DNA of 64,000 bases from Bacillus safensis FO-36b (lineage in GTDB: Bacteria > Bacillota > Bacilli > Bacillales > Bacillaceae): positions 372,001 through 436,000 of the forward strand of contig NZ_ASJD01000001.1 in NCBI RefSeq assembly GCF_000691165.1. The letters run 5' to 3'. Position 1 is the first letter of the stretch, and each line of letters opens with the position of its first letter. The notes under the pieces are model-generated. The model ran no database searches, was not told where the DNA came from, and worked only from the letters and a program-made list of their open reading frames with translations. A program made the translations under genes and the position numbers. Below are positions 32,311 through 41,429 of this stretch, piece by piece.

Positions 32311-33051
32311 ATGAGAGGTCTGCATATCTTGATGTGTATATGGCTGCTATGTGCTTTTATTCCTAATAAAATAGAGGCACGTACATTAAAACGAGTCGAT
32401 CTTGAAAAAACGGGACGTGCCTTTTGGGATGTGAGAGCGGAACGGAAAAAGATTGCGATCACCTTTGATGATGGACCTCATCCAGTGTATACAAATCAAA
32501 TATTGGATGTGCTGAAGGAGCATCAAGTGAATGCAAGCTTTTTTGTGATAGGGAGCCGAATTCATACATATCCAATGATCGCAGAACGGATTGTGGACGA
32601 GGGGAATGAACTAGGCAATCATACGATGAATCATACGTATTTTGACCTTTTGTCGTCAAAGGAGATCAAGCGGGAATTAAAAGAATCAGCGGCCCATATC
32701 GCTTCACTCCAGCCTGGCGGTCCCTTATTATTTCGCCCTCCTGGTGGACGCTTAACAATGAAATCATTCCGCATTCTATCAAAGCAAGGGTACGATGTGG
32801 TCATGTGGTCCTTTACGCAAGATCCGAAGGACTGGTCAAGACCAGGCGCACGTAAAATTGCAAGCCGAATCATTGATCATATTCAAGGCGGCGATATCAT
32901 CCTTTTACATGATGGCGGAGGAAATCGCAAGCAAACGGTAGAAGCATTGAAACAAGTGATTCCTGAGTTGAAGAAGAGGGGCTATGAATTTGTAAAAGTA
33001 AGTGAACTGCTGCACCATGACAAAGCATATATGCCTGTTCAGCTGCAATAG
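32311..33051 (+). CDS. Exported NodB-type polysaccharide deacetylase
   Basis: A 246-residue enzyme. Residues 1-24 form a signal peptide (MRGLHILMCIWLLCAFIP). The catalytic domain has TFDDGPHP near 57, metal motif H-T-M-N-H near 117, RPPGGR near 155, WSFTQDPKDW and ILLHDGGG, all intact. It removes acetyl groups from cell-wall or spore polysaccharide. The start is ATG 32311 behind GGAGGAGG; an earlier in-frame ATG precedes that site. It resembles B. subtilis PdaA/PdaB/YxkH-type proteins, but I cannot pick one. Confidence 0.86.
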   Translation: MRGLHILMCIWLLCAFIPNKIEARTLKRVDLEKTGRAFWDVRAERKKIAITFDDGPHPVYTNQILDVLKEHQVNASFFVIGSRIHTYPMIAERIVDEGNELGNHTMNHTYFDLLSSKEIKRELKESAAHIASLQPGGPLLFRPPGGRLTMKSFRILSKQGYDVVMWSFTQDPKDWSRPGARKIASRIIDHIQGGDIILLHDGGGNRKQTVEALKQVIPELKKRGYEFVKVSELLHHDKAYMPVQLQ

Positions 33052-33135
33052 GCAGCATTCGTCAAAAACATTCATTCATTGAAACCAAAAGTCTTGTCGT
33101 TTACTATATGAAGAGGGCTTTTGGAGGTGAATGTT

Positions 33136-33864
33136 GTGAAGAAATATGTTTTCCTTTTTATCCTACTATGTGTTGCTGCTGGGTGCGCAAAGCCAGTACA
33201 AGAAAGCGTCATTGCATTTGGTGACAGCAATACAAGAGGATCAAACTGGGACTTTCGAGATTATCCAACATCTGAAAAATGGGTGAATCTCATGAAAAAC
33301 GTCGAGCGCGGCCAAATTCAAGTGAAGAATGCAGGCATTGGCGGGCAGACGACTGAAGACGCGAAACTTCGCTTTGAGCAGGATATTTTAAAACAGAAAC
33401 CAACTTACGTCCTCATCATGTTCGGCACGAATGATGCGGCGATTTTAGACGGGAAACATCCCCGAGTGACGAAAAAACGGTTTAAAGAAAATTTAATCTA
33501 CTTTGTTTCTGAAAGTAGAAAAGAAGGCATAACCCCGATTCTCATGACCTGTGTGCCTGTTGTAGAAGGCGGGAAAAAGGGCTTGTATTATTACTCTAGA
33601 TATAAGTCATCTTATTTTGCCGGGAGAGGCGGGGCAAGAGCCTGGCAAAACTCTTATAATGATATCACCAGAGAAGTAGCGAAGGATGAGCAGGTGCCGC
33701 TTGTCGACAACTGGAAAGCTTTCATCCGAGAAGCTGGAGAAGATAGTGATCATGCCCTGATTCAGTCAGGTTTAATCGACCCTTCTGGCAATCATATGAC
33801 ACCAAAAGGGGCGAGAATTATTTATAACGAAATCAAAGAGCGTGATGTCATCAAACATTTTTAA
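33136..33864 (+). CDS. yqeF: SGNH/GDSL hydrolase lipoprotein YqeF
   Basis: A 242-residue lipoprotein with lipobox VAAGC after a 17-residue signal, anchoring it on the outer membrane face. SGNH esterase blocks are present: GDSNTRG (nucleophile Ser), GIGGQTTEDA, FGTNDA and the C-terminal DPSGNHMTPKG with the Asp-His pair. The start is GTG 33136 behind TTGGAGGTGA. Its position upstream of sda matches B. subtilis yqeF. The substrate is unknown. Confidence 0.85.
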   Translation: MKKYVFLFILLCVAAGCAKPVQESVIAFGDSNTRGSNWDFRDYPTSEKWVNLMKNVERGQIQVKNAGIGGQTTEDAKLRFEQDILKQKPTYVLIMFGTNDAAILDGKHPRVTKKRFKENLIYFVSESRKEGITPILMTCVPVVEGGKKGLYYYSRYKSSYFAGRGGARAWQNSYNDITREVAKDEQVPLVDNWKAFIREAGEDSDHALIQSGLIDPSGNHMTPKGARIIYNEIKERDVIKHF

Positions 33865-33883
33865 ATGATGGCCATCTGCCTAA

Positions 33884-33910
33884 ACAAGACCATCCATCCA
33901 GCATAGTCTA
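33884..33910 (+). promoter_or_regulatory. Sigma-K-type promoter of the yjcZ-like gene
   Basis: AC at 33884-33885, 16 bases, CATAGTCTA (33902-33910), matching the sigma-K -10 consensus CATANNNTA. Confidence 0.65.
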
Positions 33911-33942
33911 ACAGTATATCTTCCTAGAAGGAGGTAACTGAT

Positions 33943-34092
33943 ATGTGGGGATGTCCTTATCCTTACCCTGCGTGTTCGCCTTATCCAGCACAAGGAGCAG
34001 GAATCGGTTACGCTTTTCTTGTTGTGTTCCTTGTGGTCATTTTAGTCGTAGGCGGAGGGTTATGGTTTTGGAATGAACAGCCTTGCAATTAA
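33943..34092 (+). CDS. YjcZ-family small sporulation membrane protein
   Basis: A 49-residue protein: a Pro/Tyr/Cys-rich head, MWGCPYPYPACSPYPAQGAG, then one membrane helix, IGYAFLVVFLVVILVVGG, and a short tail LWFWNEQPCN. This matches the YjcZ / SscA type of tiny spore proteins. ATG 33943 follows AAGGAGGTAA. A sigma-K-type promoter lies 33 bases upstream, and a terminator follows directly. It is probably made in the mother cell late in sporulation. Confidence 0.8.
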   Translation: MWGCPYPYPACSPYPAQGAGIGYAFLVVFLVVILVVGGGLWFWNEQPCN

Positions 34093-34093
34093 G

Positions 34094-34126
34094 ACACCTC
34101 TTCTTTCATCAGAAGGGGTGTTTTTT
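34094..34126 (+). terminator. Terminator of the yjcZ-like gene
   Basis: Stem ACACCTCTTCT / AGAAGGGGTGT and TTTTTT. Confidence 0.85.
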
Positions 34127-34227
34127 ACGGAAAATAGTAGTAAGCCTATAGCGCAAGTGATATAATATCAGTCACCTGAGTTTAAAAAAGGAGAGTGCTC
34201 GGGAGGCATGGTTCCTGTGATATGGAA

Positions 34228-34368
34228 TTAAGAGGAAACAGAGAGCATATGCCCGAGCGAACGTCTTTTCATTTCTGTCTCAATTAATTCAATGAAGTCG
34301 CGATTTAAGTTCATTTCATTTGCTTTATAATACGATTCTATAAGTAAATCATCTGACAGCTTTTTCAT
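34228..34368 (-). CDS. sda: Sporulation checkpoint protein Sda
   Basis: A 46-residue helical hairpin ([35 protein letters not shown]), close to B. subtilis Sda. It binds KinA and blocks autophosphorylation, so cells do not sporulate while replication is disturbed. The start is ATG 34368. No ribosome-binding site is close to it; AGGGGAGGTG lies about 26 bases upstream and is better placed for a 3-codon frame (ATG GGT TTC TAG) that ends one base before the sda start. DnaA boxes lie farther upstream, in line with DnaA control. Confidence 0.93.
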   Translation of the reverse strand: MKKLSDDLLIESYYKANEMNLNRDFIELIETEMKRRSLGHMLSVSS

Positions 34369-34513
34369 ACTAGAAACCCATATGATGGGAAAAACACCTC
34401 CCCTGAAAAAGTTGGCATAAAATTTGAGGAAAAGACATATCATCATAGGTTGATCGACTGTCTTTGAAGTACCTTTAATCTACCATGAATGGGAAACAAG
34501 AACAATCGTTCTG

Positions 34514-34613
34514 TTATCCACATGGTTAAGTGGATAACTTGTGGGTAGAGTGTTTATAATTGAATGAAAGCGTGATGGAATATAGGTGGATAATGTGTGT
34601 AAAATTATCCACA
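34514..34613. promoter_or_regulatory. DnaA box cluster between sda and yqeG
   Basis: Two perfect TTATCCACA boxes (34514-34522, 34605-34613) each face a near-match on the other strand (AGTGGATAA 34529-34537, GGTGGATAA 34585-34593), forming two inverted pairs. The rest of 34369-34729 shows no gene. DnaA-ATP is known to regulate sda in B. subtilis. Confidence 0.88.
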
Positions 34614-34729
34614 CCTGTTGAAGGTCCTCATCATATGTCGAAAACTTTTTCATTGTATTCGATAGACAGACAAATTGTGATTTGATTCGACACAATCGCT
34701 GAAAACCAATGGAAGAAAGGGTGCAAATT

Positions 34730-35251
34730 GTGCTAAAGAAGTATTTCTTACCGGATGAATTTGTGAAAAGTATTTTCCACATTTCACCGCAAAAATTAAA
34801 AGAACGAAATGTAAAAGGAATTATTACCGATCTAGATAACACACTAGTAGAATGGGACCGTCCAAGTGCGACACCGCGCTTAATTGAATGGTTTCAAGAA
34901 ATGAAAGATCACGGGATACAAGTGACGATTGTATCGAACAATAATGAAAAAAGGGTCAAGCTTTTTTCTGAACCGGTTCATATTCCGTTTATTTATAAAG
35001 CGAGAAAGCCTATGGGAAGAGCCTTTAATAAGGCAGTCGCTGATATGCAGTTGAAAAAAGAAGATGTGGTTGTCATTGGAGATCAGCTCATGACAGATGT
35101 TCTTGGCGGGAATCGTCATGGCTTCCATACGATTTTGGTCGTTCCTGTTGCTGCCTCGGACGGATTTTTCACAAAGTTTAACCGGCAGATTGAACGCAGA
35201 ATTTTAGGAGCCTTAAAGCGTAAGGGCCACATTCAGTGGGAGGAAGAGTAA
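34730..35251 (+). CDS. yqeG: YqeG-family HAD phosphatase
   Basis: A 173-residue HAD IIIA phosphatase. Motif I is DLDNTLVEWD near residue 30, motif II is VSNNNEKR, and motif III/IV is KPMGRAFNKA and VIGDQLMTDVLGGN. It is probably a phosphatidylglycerophosphate-type or small-molecule phosphatase; its cellular role in Bacillus is unclear. GTG 34730 follows AAAGGGTG at six bases and gives the expected MLKKYFLPDEF start. It heads the yqeGH-aroE-yqeI-nadD-yqeK-rsfS-yqeM run. Confidence 0.92.
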   Translation: MLKKYFLPDEFVKSIFHISPQKLKERNVKGIITDLDNTLVEWDRPSATPRLIEWFQEMKDHGIQVTIVSNNNEKRVKLFSEPVHIPFIYKARKPMGRAFNKAVADMQLKKEDVVVIGDQLMTDVLGGNRHGFHTILVVPVAASDGFFTKFNRQIERRILGALKRKGHIQWEEE

Positions 35252-35253
35252 TA

Positions 35254-36354
35254 ATGGAAAAGGTTGTTTGTATTGGCTGCGGTGTAGCCATTCAGACGGA
35301 AGATAAAGATCAATTAGGATATGCGCCGGCAGCATCTCTATTGAAAGAAGATGTGATCTGTCAGCGCTGTTTTAGGTTAAAGAACTACAATGAGATTCAA
35401 GATGTTTCTTTAACAGAGGACGACTTTTTAAATATATTGCACAGCATTGGAGAGACAGATTCTCTCATTGTGAAGGTCGTTGATATTTTTGACTTTAACG
35501 GAAGCTGGATCAATGGACTGAGCCGTATTGTCGGTGGTAATCCGATTTTACTTGTCGGCAACAAAGTGGATATTTTACCGAAATCCGTGAAAAAAGATCG
35601 TCTGATTCATTGGATGAAACGGGAAGCAAAAGAAAACGGATTAAATCCTATCGATGTTTTCTTAATCAGTGCAAGCAGAGGCCAGGGTGTGCCTGAGGTG
35701 ATGGAAGCGATCGATCATTACCGCGAGGGAAGAAATGTCTATGTTGTCGGCTGTACGAATGTTGGAAAATCAACATTTATCAATCGAATCATCAAAGAAG
35801 TATCTGGCGAAGAGAACGTTATTACTACATCCCAATATCCAGGTACTACACTTGATGCGATTGAAATTCCGCTTGATGACGGGTCTGCTTTATTTGATAC
35901 GCCGGGCATCATCAACCGCCATCAAATGGCGCACTATGTCAGCAAAAATGACTTGAAGATTTTAACGCCGAAAAAAGAATTGAAACCGAGAACGTTCCAA
36001 TTAAATGAAGCACAAACGCTTTATTTTGGCGGACTGGCTCGATTTGATTACGTAAAAGGCGGCAGAACATCATTTGTCTGCTATATGCCAAATGAGCTGA
36101 ACATTCACCGTACAAAGCTGGAGAACGCAGATGATTTATATGAAAAACATGCAGGGGAACTCTTGTCACCGCCATCAAAAGAGGGAATGGAAGATTTCCC
36201 GCCGCTCATTCCGCATACCTTTACCATTGATCAGCCAAAAATGGACATCGTCTTTTCAGGTTTAGGCTGGGTTACTGCAAATGATGCGGGCAAGCAAATC
36301 AAAGTTTATGCGCCAAAAGGCGTTCATGTGTTTATGAGACGTTCGTTAATTTAA
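35254..36354 (+). CDS. yqeH: Ribosome biogenesis GTPase YqeH
   Basis: A 366-residue circularly permuted GTPase. An N-terminal zinc finger (C-I-G-C ... C-Q-R-C) precedes the G motifs in the order G4 NKVD, G5 SASRGQG, G1 GCTNVGKST, G3 DTPG. The C-terminal domain binds RNA. YqeH acts in assembly of the 30S subunit. The start is ATG 35254, after GGGAGGAAG; it sits four bases past the yqeG stop. Confidence 0.96.
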   Translation: MEKVVCIGCGVAIQTEDKDQLGYAPAASLLKEDVICQRCFRLKNYNEIQDVSLTEDDFLNILHSIGETDSLIVKVVDIFDFNGSWINGLSRIVGGNPILLVGNKVDILPKSVKKDRLIHWMKREAKENGLNPIDVFLISASRGQGVPEVMEAIDHYREGRNVYVVGCTNVGKSTFINRIIKEVSGEENVITTSQYPGTTLDAIEIPLDDGSALFDTPGIINRHQMAHYVSKNDLKILTPKKELKPRTFQLNEAQTLYFGGLARFDYVKGGRTSFVCYMPNELNIHRTKLENADDLYEKHAGELLSPPSKEGMEDFPPLIPHTFTIDQPKMDIVFSGLGWVTANDAGKQIKVYAPKGVHVFMRRSLI

Positions 36355-36375
36355 ATGTTCAAAGGGGGAGAGACC

Positions 36376-37218
36376 TTGAAACCTTTATACGGAGTAATCG
36401 GTAACCCTGTTGGCCACTCAATGTCTCCTGATATTCATAATGCAGCACTAAAGGACGCTGGAATTGATGGACATTATCATGGCTTTCAAGTAGAAAATGA
36501 TGACCTGAAAGATGCGATTAACGGCATGAAGGCGTTAGGAATCAGCGGCATTAACGTCACTGTTCCTCACAAGGTAGAAATCATGCAGTACCTCGACAAA
36601 ATTGATGTGACAGCTGAACGCCTCGGTGCCGTCAATACGGTGAGGCTCGAAGGGGATCAGCTCGTTGGGTACAATACAGATGGAGAAGGCTTCCTTCATT
36701 CATTGCTTGAAGCCTTGGATCAGCCGCTATCAGAGCTGTCATTTCTCTTGATTGGTGCTGGCGGAGCGGCAAGAGCGATTTATACGACAATTGCTCAGTA
36801 TGCACCGAAGAGCTTTGATATTACGAACCGCACCATTGAAAAAGCTGAAGCTTTAATTGAAAGTGCAGAGGGGAAAATCACATCTCAAGCAATCACATTA
36901 AATGCAGCAGAAGAGCGGCTTGGGGAATATGATGTCATCATCCATACGACCTCGATCGGCATGTATCCGAATGTTGAAGAAACCCCGATTTCTTTAGCGA
37001 ACGCAAAAAAAACAGCGGTCGTTTGTGATATTGTGTATAATCCAATAGAAACAAAACTGCTCAGTGAAGCAGCAGGTTTAGGCTTGAAAACAGTGGATGG
37101 GGTTGGCATGTTTGTTGGACAAGCAGTAAGAGCCTTTGAACTGTGGACAGGCATTACGCCTGACGCCGGAAAAATGAAGTCAATTGTCATAGAGAAATTA
37201 GGAGGAACACCATGTTAA
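36376..37218 (+). CDS. aroE: Shikimate dehydrogenase
   Basis: A 280-residue enzyme (aroD in the B. subtilis nomenclature). Shikimate-binding features are GNPVGHSMSPDIHN and NVTVPHK with the catalytic Lys; the NADP loop is GAGGAARAI, followed by NRT. It reduces 3-dehydroshikimate in the chorismate pathway. The start is TTG 36376, six bases after AAAGGGGGAG. It overlaps yqeI by seven bases. Confidence 0.96.
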   Translation: MKPLYGVIGNPVGHSMSPDIHNAALKDAGIDGHYHGFQVENDDLKDAINGMKALGISGINVTVPHKVEIMQYLDKIDVTAERLGAVNTVRLEGDQLVGYNTDGEGFLHSLLEALDQPLSELSFLLIGAGGAARAIYTTIAQYAPKSFDITNRTIEKAEALIESAEGKITSQAITLNAAEERLGEYDVIIHTTSIGMYPNVEETPISLANAKKTAVVCDIVYNPIETKLLSEAAGLGLKTVDGVGMFVGQAVRAFELWTGITPDAGKMKSIVIEKLGGTPC

Positions 37219-37502
37219 AAGGTAAGCAAAAACGTTTTTTACGTGCACAAGCACATCATTTATCACCTATTTTTCAAGTTGGAAAAGGCGGGGTAAATGA
37301 CAATATGGTCAAGCAAATTTCCGAGGCGCTTGAAGCAAGAGAACTGTTAAAGGTCAGCGTATTGCAAAATTGCGACGAGGACAAAACGGAAGTTGCGAAA
37401 GCACTTGTAAAAGGTGCAAAGGCTGAGCTCGTTCAAACGATCGGAAATGTGATTGTCCTTTACAAAGAATCTAAGGAAAATAAACAAATTAAGCTGCCGT
37501 AA
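37212..37502 (+). CDS. yqeI: YhbY/CRM-domain RNA-binding protein YqeI
   Basis: A 96-residue single CRM domain: [20 protein letters not shown] with the GxxG loop, then [13 protein letters not shown]. It binds pre-50S ribosomal particles. The ATG overlaps the aroE end. Confidence 0.95.
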   Translation: MLKGKQKRFLRAQAHHLSPIFQVGKGGVNDNMVKQISEALEARELLKVSVLQNCDEDKTEVAKALVKGAKAELVQTIGNVIVLYKESKENKQIKLP

Positions 37503-37515
37503 AGGTGGATGCGAT

Positions 37516-38085
37516 ATGAAAAAAATAGGGTTGTTCGGCGGTACGTTTGATCCTCCCCATAACGGGCATTTGCTGATGGCAAGTGAGGTGCGGATTCAAG
37601 TGGGGCTTGATGAAATTTGGTTTATCCCAAACCATATGCCTCCTCATAAAACTGGACGGAAACGAGCAGATAGTCATCACCGGATAAAAATGGTGGAGGC
37701 GGCGATTCAGTCAAATCCATATTTTCGGCTCGAGCTCATTGAAATGGAGCGGGAGGGCCCGTCTTATACGGTAGATACAGTCGATCTGTTAAAGAAGCGT
37801 CACCCAGAAGATCAGTTTTTTTTTATGATAGGAGCGGACATGGTCGAGTATTTGCCAAAATGGCATCGGATCGATGATTTGCTTCAAATGATCACCTTTA
37901 TTGGGATGAAAAGGCCGGGTTACGTTGGAAGTACGGGATATCCTGTTTTATTTGCAGATGTTCCAGCTTTTGATGTATCATCGACATTGATTAGGCAGCG
38001 AATAGAGCAGGGGAACCCTGTCGATTATTTGATTCCGAAAGCTGTTGAGCGTTATATAAAGGAGCATCATTTATATGAATCGTGA
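37516..38085 (+). CDS. nadD: Nicotinate-nucleotide adenylyltransferase
   Basis: A 189-residue nucleotidyltransferase with [11 protein letters not shown] at residues 8-18, the H-x-G-H signature, and the C-terminal [10 protein letters not shown]. It makes deamido-NAD from nicotinate mononucleotide and ATP. ATG 37516 follows AAAGGTGGAT. It overlaps yqeK by 11 bases. Confidence 0.96.
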   Translation: MKKIGLFGGTFDPPHNGHLLMASEVRIQVGLDEIWFIPNHMPPHKTGRKRADSHHRIKMVEAAIQSNPYFRLELIEMEREGPSYTVDTVDLLKKRHPEDQFFFMIGADMVEYLPKWHRIDDLLQMITFIGMKRPGYVGSTGYPVLFADVPAFDVSSTLIRQRIEQGNPVDYLIPKAVERYIKEHHLYES

Positions 38086-38638
38086 AGAAGCATTGAACTG
38101 TGTCAAAGAGCAGTTAACAGAGCATAGATATACACATACACTCGGAGTCATGGAGACAGCCATTTCATTAGCGGAACGGTTCGGTGCAGATGTGAAAAAA
38201 GCAGAGATCGCCGCTATTTTTCATGATTATGCGAAATTTAGACCAAAAGAAGAAATGAAGGGGATTATCCAAAAAGAACAGATGAACCCTTTATTGCTTG
38301 AATATTCGCCCGAGCTTTGGCACGCCCCGGTTGGTGCCTATTTGGTCAAAAAAGAAGCTGGAATTGATGATCAAGATGTGTTAACAGCTATTGAATTTCA
38401 TACTTCCGGCAGACCAGACATGACCTTACTTGAAAAAGTCATTTATGTCGCAGATTATATTGAACCAGGACGTCATTTCCCTGGTGTCGAAGAAGTAAGG
38501 GAATTAGCAGAACATGATCTAGATCGTGCACTGATCCAATCATTAAAAAACACCATCAGTTTTCTAATGAAAAAGAATCAGCCAGTCTTTCCAGATACGC
38601 TTGCTACTTACAACTCGCTTGTGCATAAGAACAACTAA
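38075..38638 (+). CDS. yqeK: HD-domain diadenosine tetraphosphatase YqeK
   Basis: A 187-residue HD hydrolase: [17 protein letters not shown], then [10 protein letters not shown] (HD pair), [17 protein letters not shown] and [26 protein letters not shown]. YqeK proteins hydrolyse Ap4A symmetrically to two ADP. It lies in the conserved nadD-yqeK-rsfS order. Confidence 0.94.
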   Translation: MNREEALNCVKEQLTEHRYTHTLGVMETAISLAERFGADVKKAEIAAIFHDYAKFRPKEEMKGIIQKEQMNPLLLEYSPELWHAPVGAYLVKKEAGIDDQDVLTAIEFHTSGRPDMTLLEKVIYVADYIEPGRHFPGVEEVRELAEHDLDRALIQSLKNTISFLMKKNQPVFPDTLATYNSLVHKNN

Positions 38639-38650
38639 GGAGGAATTTGG

Positions 38651-39007
38651 ATGGATTCATCATCAATTTTAAACGTCGCAGCAGGAGCATGCGATGATAA
38701 ACGGGCTGAGGATATTATTGCCCTTAATATGCAAGGAATCTCACTTGTTGCAGATTATTTTCTCATTTGTCACGGGAATTCTGATAAACAAGTGCAAGCC
38801 ATTGCAAGAGAAGTAAAACATCTTGCTGAGGAAAGCGGAATCGAAGTGAAGAAGATGGAAGGCTTTGATGAAGCAAGATGGGTATTGATTGACCTAGGTG
38901 ATGTCATTGCCCATGTGTTCCACAAAGAAGAAAGAGGATACTACAATCTAGAAAAGCTATGGGGAGATGCGCCAAGAGAAACGCTTTCACTTGGCATTAA
39001 CTCATGA
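38651..39007 (+). CDS. rsfS: Ribosome silencing factor
   Basis: A 118-residue RsfS/Iojap protein with MQGISLVADYFLICHGNSDKQ and GDVIAHVFHKEERGYYNLEKLW. It binds L14 and blocks subunit joining in starved cells. ATG 38651 follows AAGGAGGAA. It shares four bases with yqeM. Confidence 0.95.
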   Translation: MDSSSILNVAAGACDDKRAEDIIALNMQGISLVADYFLICHGNSDKQVQAIAREVKHLAEESGIEVKKMEGFDEARWVLIDLGDVIAHVFHKEERGYYNLEKLWGDAPRETLSLGINS

Positions 39008-39747
39008 TTTATCAAGGGTTTGCAGGTGTGTATGACGAGCTCATGACACATGCACCTTATGATGAATGGGTTCAGTGGATCCAGCAGTATATGAAGCCGA
39101 ATGCTGCCATCATCGATGTAGGCTGTGGAACTGGAGAGATTTCTCTTCGGTTAGCTGAAAAGGGCTACAAGGTCACAGGAATTGACCTCAGTGAAGAAAT
39201 GCTGGCCTTCGCGCAGCAAAAAGCGCAGGCGAAAAAGCAGTCGATTCAATTTTTACATCAAGATATGAGAGAGGTTACGGGCTTTGAGCAAGCCTTCCAG
39301 GCAGCTGTTATTTGCTGTGATTCCTTGAATTACTTAAAAAACGAAAATGACGTCAAAAAAACCTTTAAAAACATGTTTCAGCTTTTAGAGGCAGATGGGG
39401 TTTTACTTTTTGATGTTCATACGCCTTATAAAATGGAAGAGGTATTCCCGGGTTCGACTTATGCAGATCAAGATGAAGAGATCAGCTATATTTGGCAGAG
39501 TGATAAAGGGGATGACATGTATTCGGTCATTCATGATTTAAGCTTTTTTGTAAAAGACGGAGACATGTATCAGCGTTATGATGAGACACATGAACAGCGC
39601 ACATTTCCATTTGAAACATATGCAGCGTTCCTTGAGTCCGCTGGCTTTGAACAAATAGAAGTGACTGCTGATTTTACAAATGAAGCCCCCGGTGAATTCG
39701 CCGAAAGGTATTTCATCTCAGCTAAGAAACCAAAAACCATCGTTTAA
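39004..39747 (+). CDS. yqeM: SAM-dependent methyltransferase YqeM
   Basis: A 247-residue class I methyltransferase. The SAM site is IDVGCGTGEISLRLAEKGYKVTGIDLS at about 37-63, and CDSLNYL lies near residue 105. The substrate is unknown. It overlaps rsfS (ATGA) and ends inside a bidirectional terminator. Confidence 0.9.
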   Translation: MIYQGFAGVYDELMTHAPYDEWVQWIQQYMKPNAAIIDVGCGTGEISLRLAEKGYKVTGIDLSEEMLAFAQQKAQAKKQSIQFLHQDMREVTGFEQAFQAAVICCDSLNYLKNENDVKKTFKNMFQLLEADGVLLFDVHTPYKMEEVFPGSTYADQDEEISYIWQSDKGDDMYSVIHDLSFFVKDGDMYQRYDETHEQRTFPFETYAAFLESAGFEQIEVTADFTNEAPGEFAERYFISAKKPKTIV

Positions 39748-39764
39748 TAGAACGATGGTTTTTT
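39732..39764. terminator. Bidirectional terminator between yqeM and comER
   Basis: Thirteen-base stem AAAAACCATCGTT / AACGATGGTTTTT, with the yqeM stop in the loop; it separates convergent genes. Confidence 0.88.
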
Positions 39765-39795
39765 AAAACCCTTTTTTCGCTTGTTGCAAAGATGA

Positions 39796-40644
39796 TTAAT
39801 TTCTGCGATCATCAGTGAACACGCTTGGCGGATATTGATGCGCAACCGCCTCTAGATCTTCATCGAATTTTTCATGGGTGTTTTGAAAGAGACGGTGAAA
39901 CATATCTTGCACCCCTGCTTCAAGTGCTTTAATGCCTTCACCAGTGACGCCGCCTTTCACACATACTTTGTCTTGCAGTGTCGGAAGGGTATAGACTCTT
40001 TTTTCAATCAATCGGCCAAGTCCAACAAGCATATCCTCTGATAAGGTGGTGGCTTCTTCTTTGGAAATATCCGTTTCTTCTACGGCCGCTTCAATCATTT
40101 TCTGAACGAGAAAACTGATAAAAGCAGGTCCGCAGCTGACAATATCGGAAGCCGCTCTTGTAATCGAATGATGGATCTCGATAGGTGTTGAAATGCACGA
40201 AGCTAACTGTCTTAACGCAGTTTTCGTCGCGGCATTGCATGATGAACCAAAAGTTAAAAGTGATGCGCCTGATAAAGCGCGGTTTGTAATGCTTGGAATC
40301 AGCCTGGCTGTTTGACAAGGAACGATATCCTGAAGCTGTTCAGGATGAACCGGACTTGTAATGATGACAATGGTTTGCTGCTCCGTTAAAAGAGGGCTCA
40401 GCTCTTTTAAAAGTGGATAAATATCAAGTGGTTTGACACAAACAAAAATGAAATCTTTATTCGTGACAGCCCCTGAAAGCTGTTTCGTTACTTCAAGCTC
40501 TGGATGGTTCTTTTTTATATTGAACGCTTTTTCAATGGTTCGGTTTGTAATAGTAATCGATGAGGGATTGACTGCCTTTGATTCAATAAATGCCTCAGTA
40601 AGTATGGTACCCATGTTTCCTGTACCGATTAACCCTATATTCAA
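39796..40644 (-). CDS. comER: Late competence protein ComER
   Basis: A 282-residue pyrroline-5-carboxylate reductase-like protein. The Rossmann motif is IGLIGTGNMG, and the C-terminal domain includes VKGGVTGEGIKALEAGV. It is divergent from comEA, as in B. subtilis, where it influences sporulation and biofilm signalling and is not strictly needed for DNA uptake. The length is normal. Confidence 0.94.
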   Translation of the reverse strand: MNIGLIGTGNMGTILTEAFIESKAVNPSSITITNRTIEKAFNIKKNHPELEVTKQLSGAVTNKDFIFVCVKPLDIYPLLKELSPLLTEQQTIVIITSPVHPEQLQDIVPCQTARLIPSITNRALSGASLLTFGSSCNAATKTALRQLASCISTPIEIHHSITRAASDIVSCGPAFISFLVQKMIEAAVEETDISKEEATTLSEDMLVGLGRLIEKRVYTLPTLQDKVCVKGGVTGEGIKALEAGVQDMFHRLFQNTHEKFDEDLEAVAHQYPPSVFTDDRRN

Positions 40645-40734
40645 ACGTTCTCCCTCCTTAGACGCATTGGATCTGTTATCTTCTAAACAGTATGTTGAGC
40701 AGTAGAAAAATATGATTGAAAGAAGCGTGAGTAA

Positions 40735-41364
40735 GTGAAACGACTCATTTCATTAAAAAAATACAGTCTTTATATCGCCGCTGGACTCATAGTCGTGATC
40801 ATCTTCAGTTTCTTCTTTTTCACTGGAAAAGGAGAGGGCAGCAGAGAGCCAAGTGTATTGAAGGAAAATAAAGACATACAAGTCACATTAGAAGACAAAC
40901 AAGAAAAGACAGAAAAAGAGCCATCGACGATTTTTGTAGAGGTCAAAGGAGCTGTAAGGAAGCCAGGTGTTTATACGTTTCAATCTGATGCTCGGGTAGA
41001 GGAAGCGATTCAAAGGGCAGGAGGCTTTACCAGCAAAGCAGACTCGATTGAAATCAACCAAGCAGCTAAATTAGAGGATAGTATGATGATTTATGTTCGG
41101 AAGCAGGGGGAAGCGGAAAGAGAGGCGCAAACAGCATCAGCTGACGCATCAACGGGCGTTGAAAAGAGTGAAGGTGTGAATGTCAATCAGGCCGATGCAG
41201 CCGAATTGCAAACCATTAACGGCATAGGACCAGCTAAAGCCGAAGCTATAATAATGTATAGAGAGGAACACGGAGAATTTCAACAAATTGAAGACTTGCG
41301 GAACATTTCAGGTTTTGGGGAAAAGACGATTGAACGGCTGAAAAGTCAATTGACCGTGAAGTAG
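40735..41364 (+). CDS. comEA: Competence DNA receptor ComEA
   Basis: A 209-residue protein: membrane anchor at about residues 10-30, a charged linker, an oligomerisation (SLBB-like) domain IFVEVKGAVRKPGVYTF near 65-120, and a C-terminal helix-hairpin-helix DNA-binding domain VNVNQADAAELQTINGIGP near 146-209. It binds incoming double-stranded DNA outside the membrane. It starts at GTG 40735 with a weak ribosome-binding site. Confidence 0.95.
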   Translation: MKRLISLKKYSLYIAAGLIVVIIFSFFFFTGKGEGSREPSVLKENKDIQVTLEDKQEKTEKEPSTIFVEVKGAVRKPGVYTFQSDARVEEAIQRAGGFTSKADSIEINQAAKLEDSMMIYVRKQGEAEREAQTASADASTGVEKSEGVNVNQADAAELQTINGIGPAKAEAIIMYREEHGEFQQIEDLRNISGFGEKTIERLKSQLTVK

Positions 41365-41429
41365 AATTGACGTTAGAGAAGAAAGGCATGTACACTTAAT
41401 ATCAACCATCATTCTGGAGGGATCAGCTC

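Noticed and set aside
40645-40734. ComK box in front of comEA
   Set aside because: The comE operon is ComK-dependent in B. subtilis, but I could not place two convincing AAAA-N5-TTTT boxes here.
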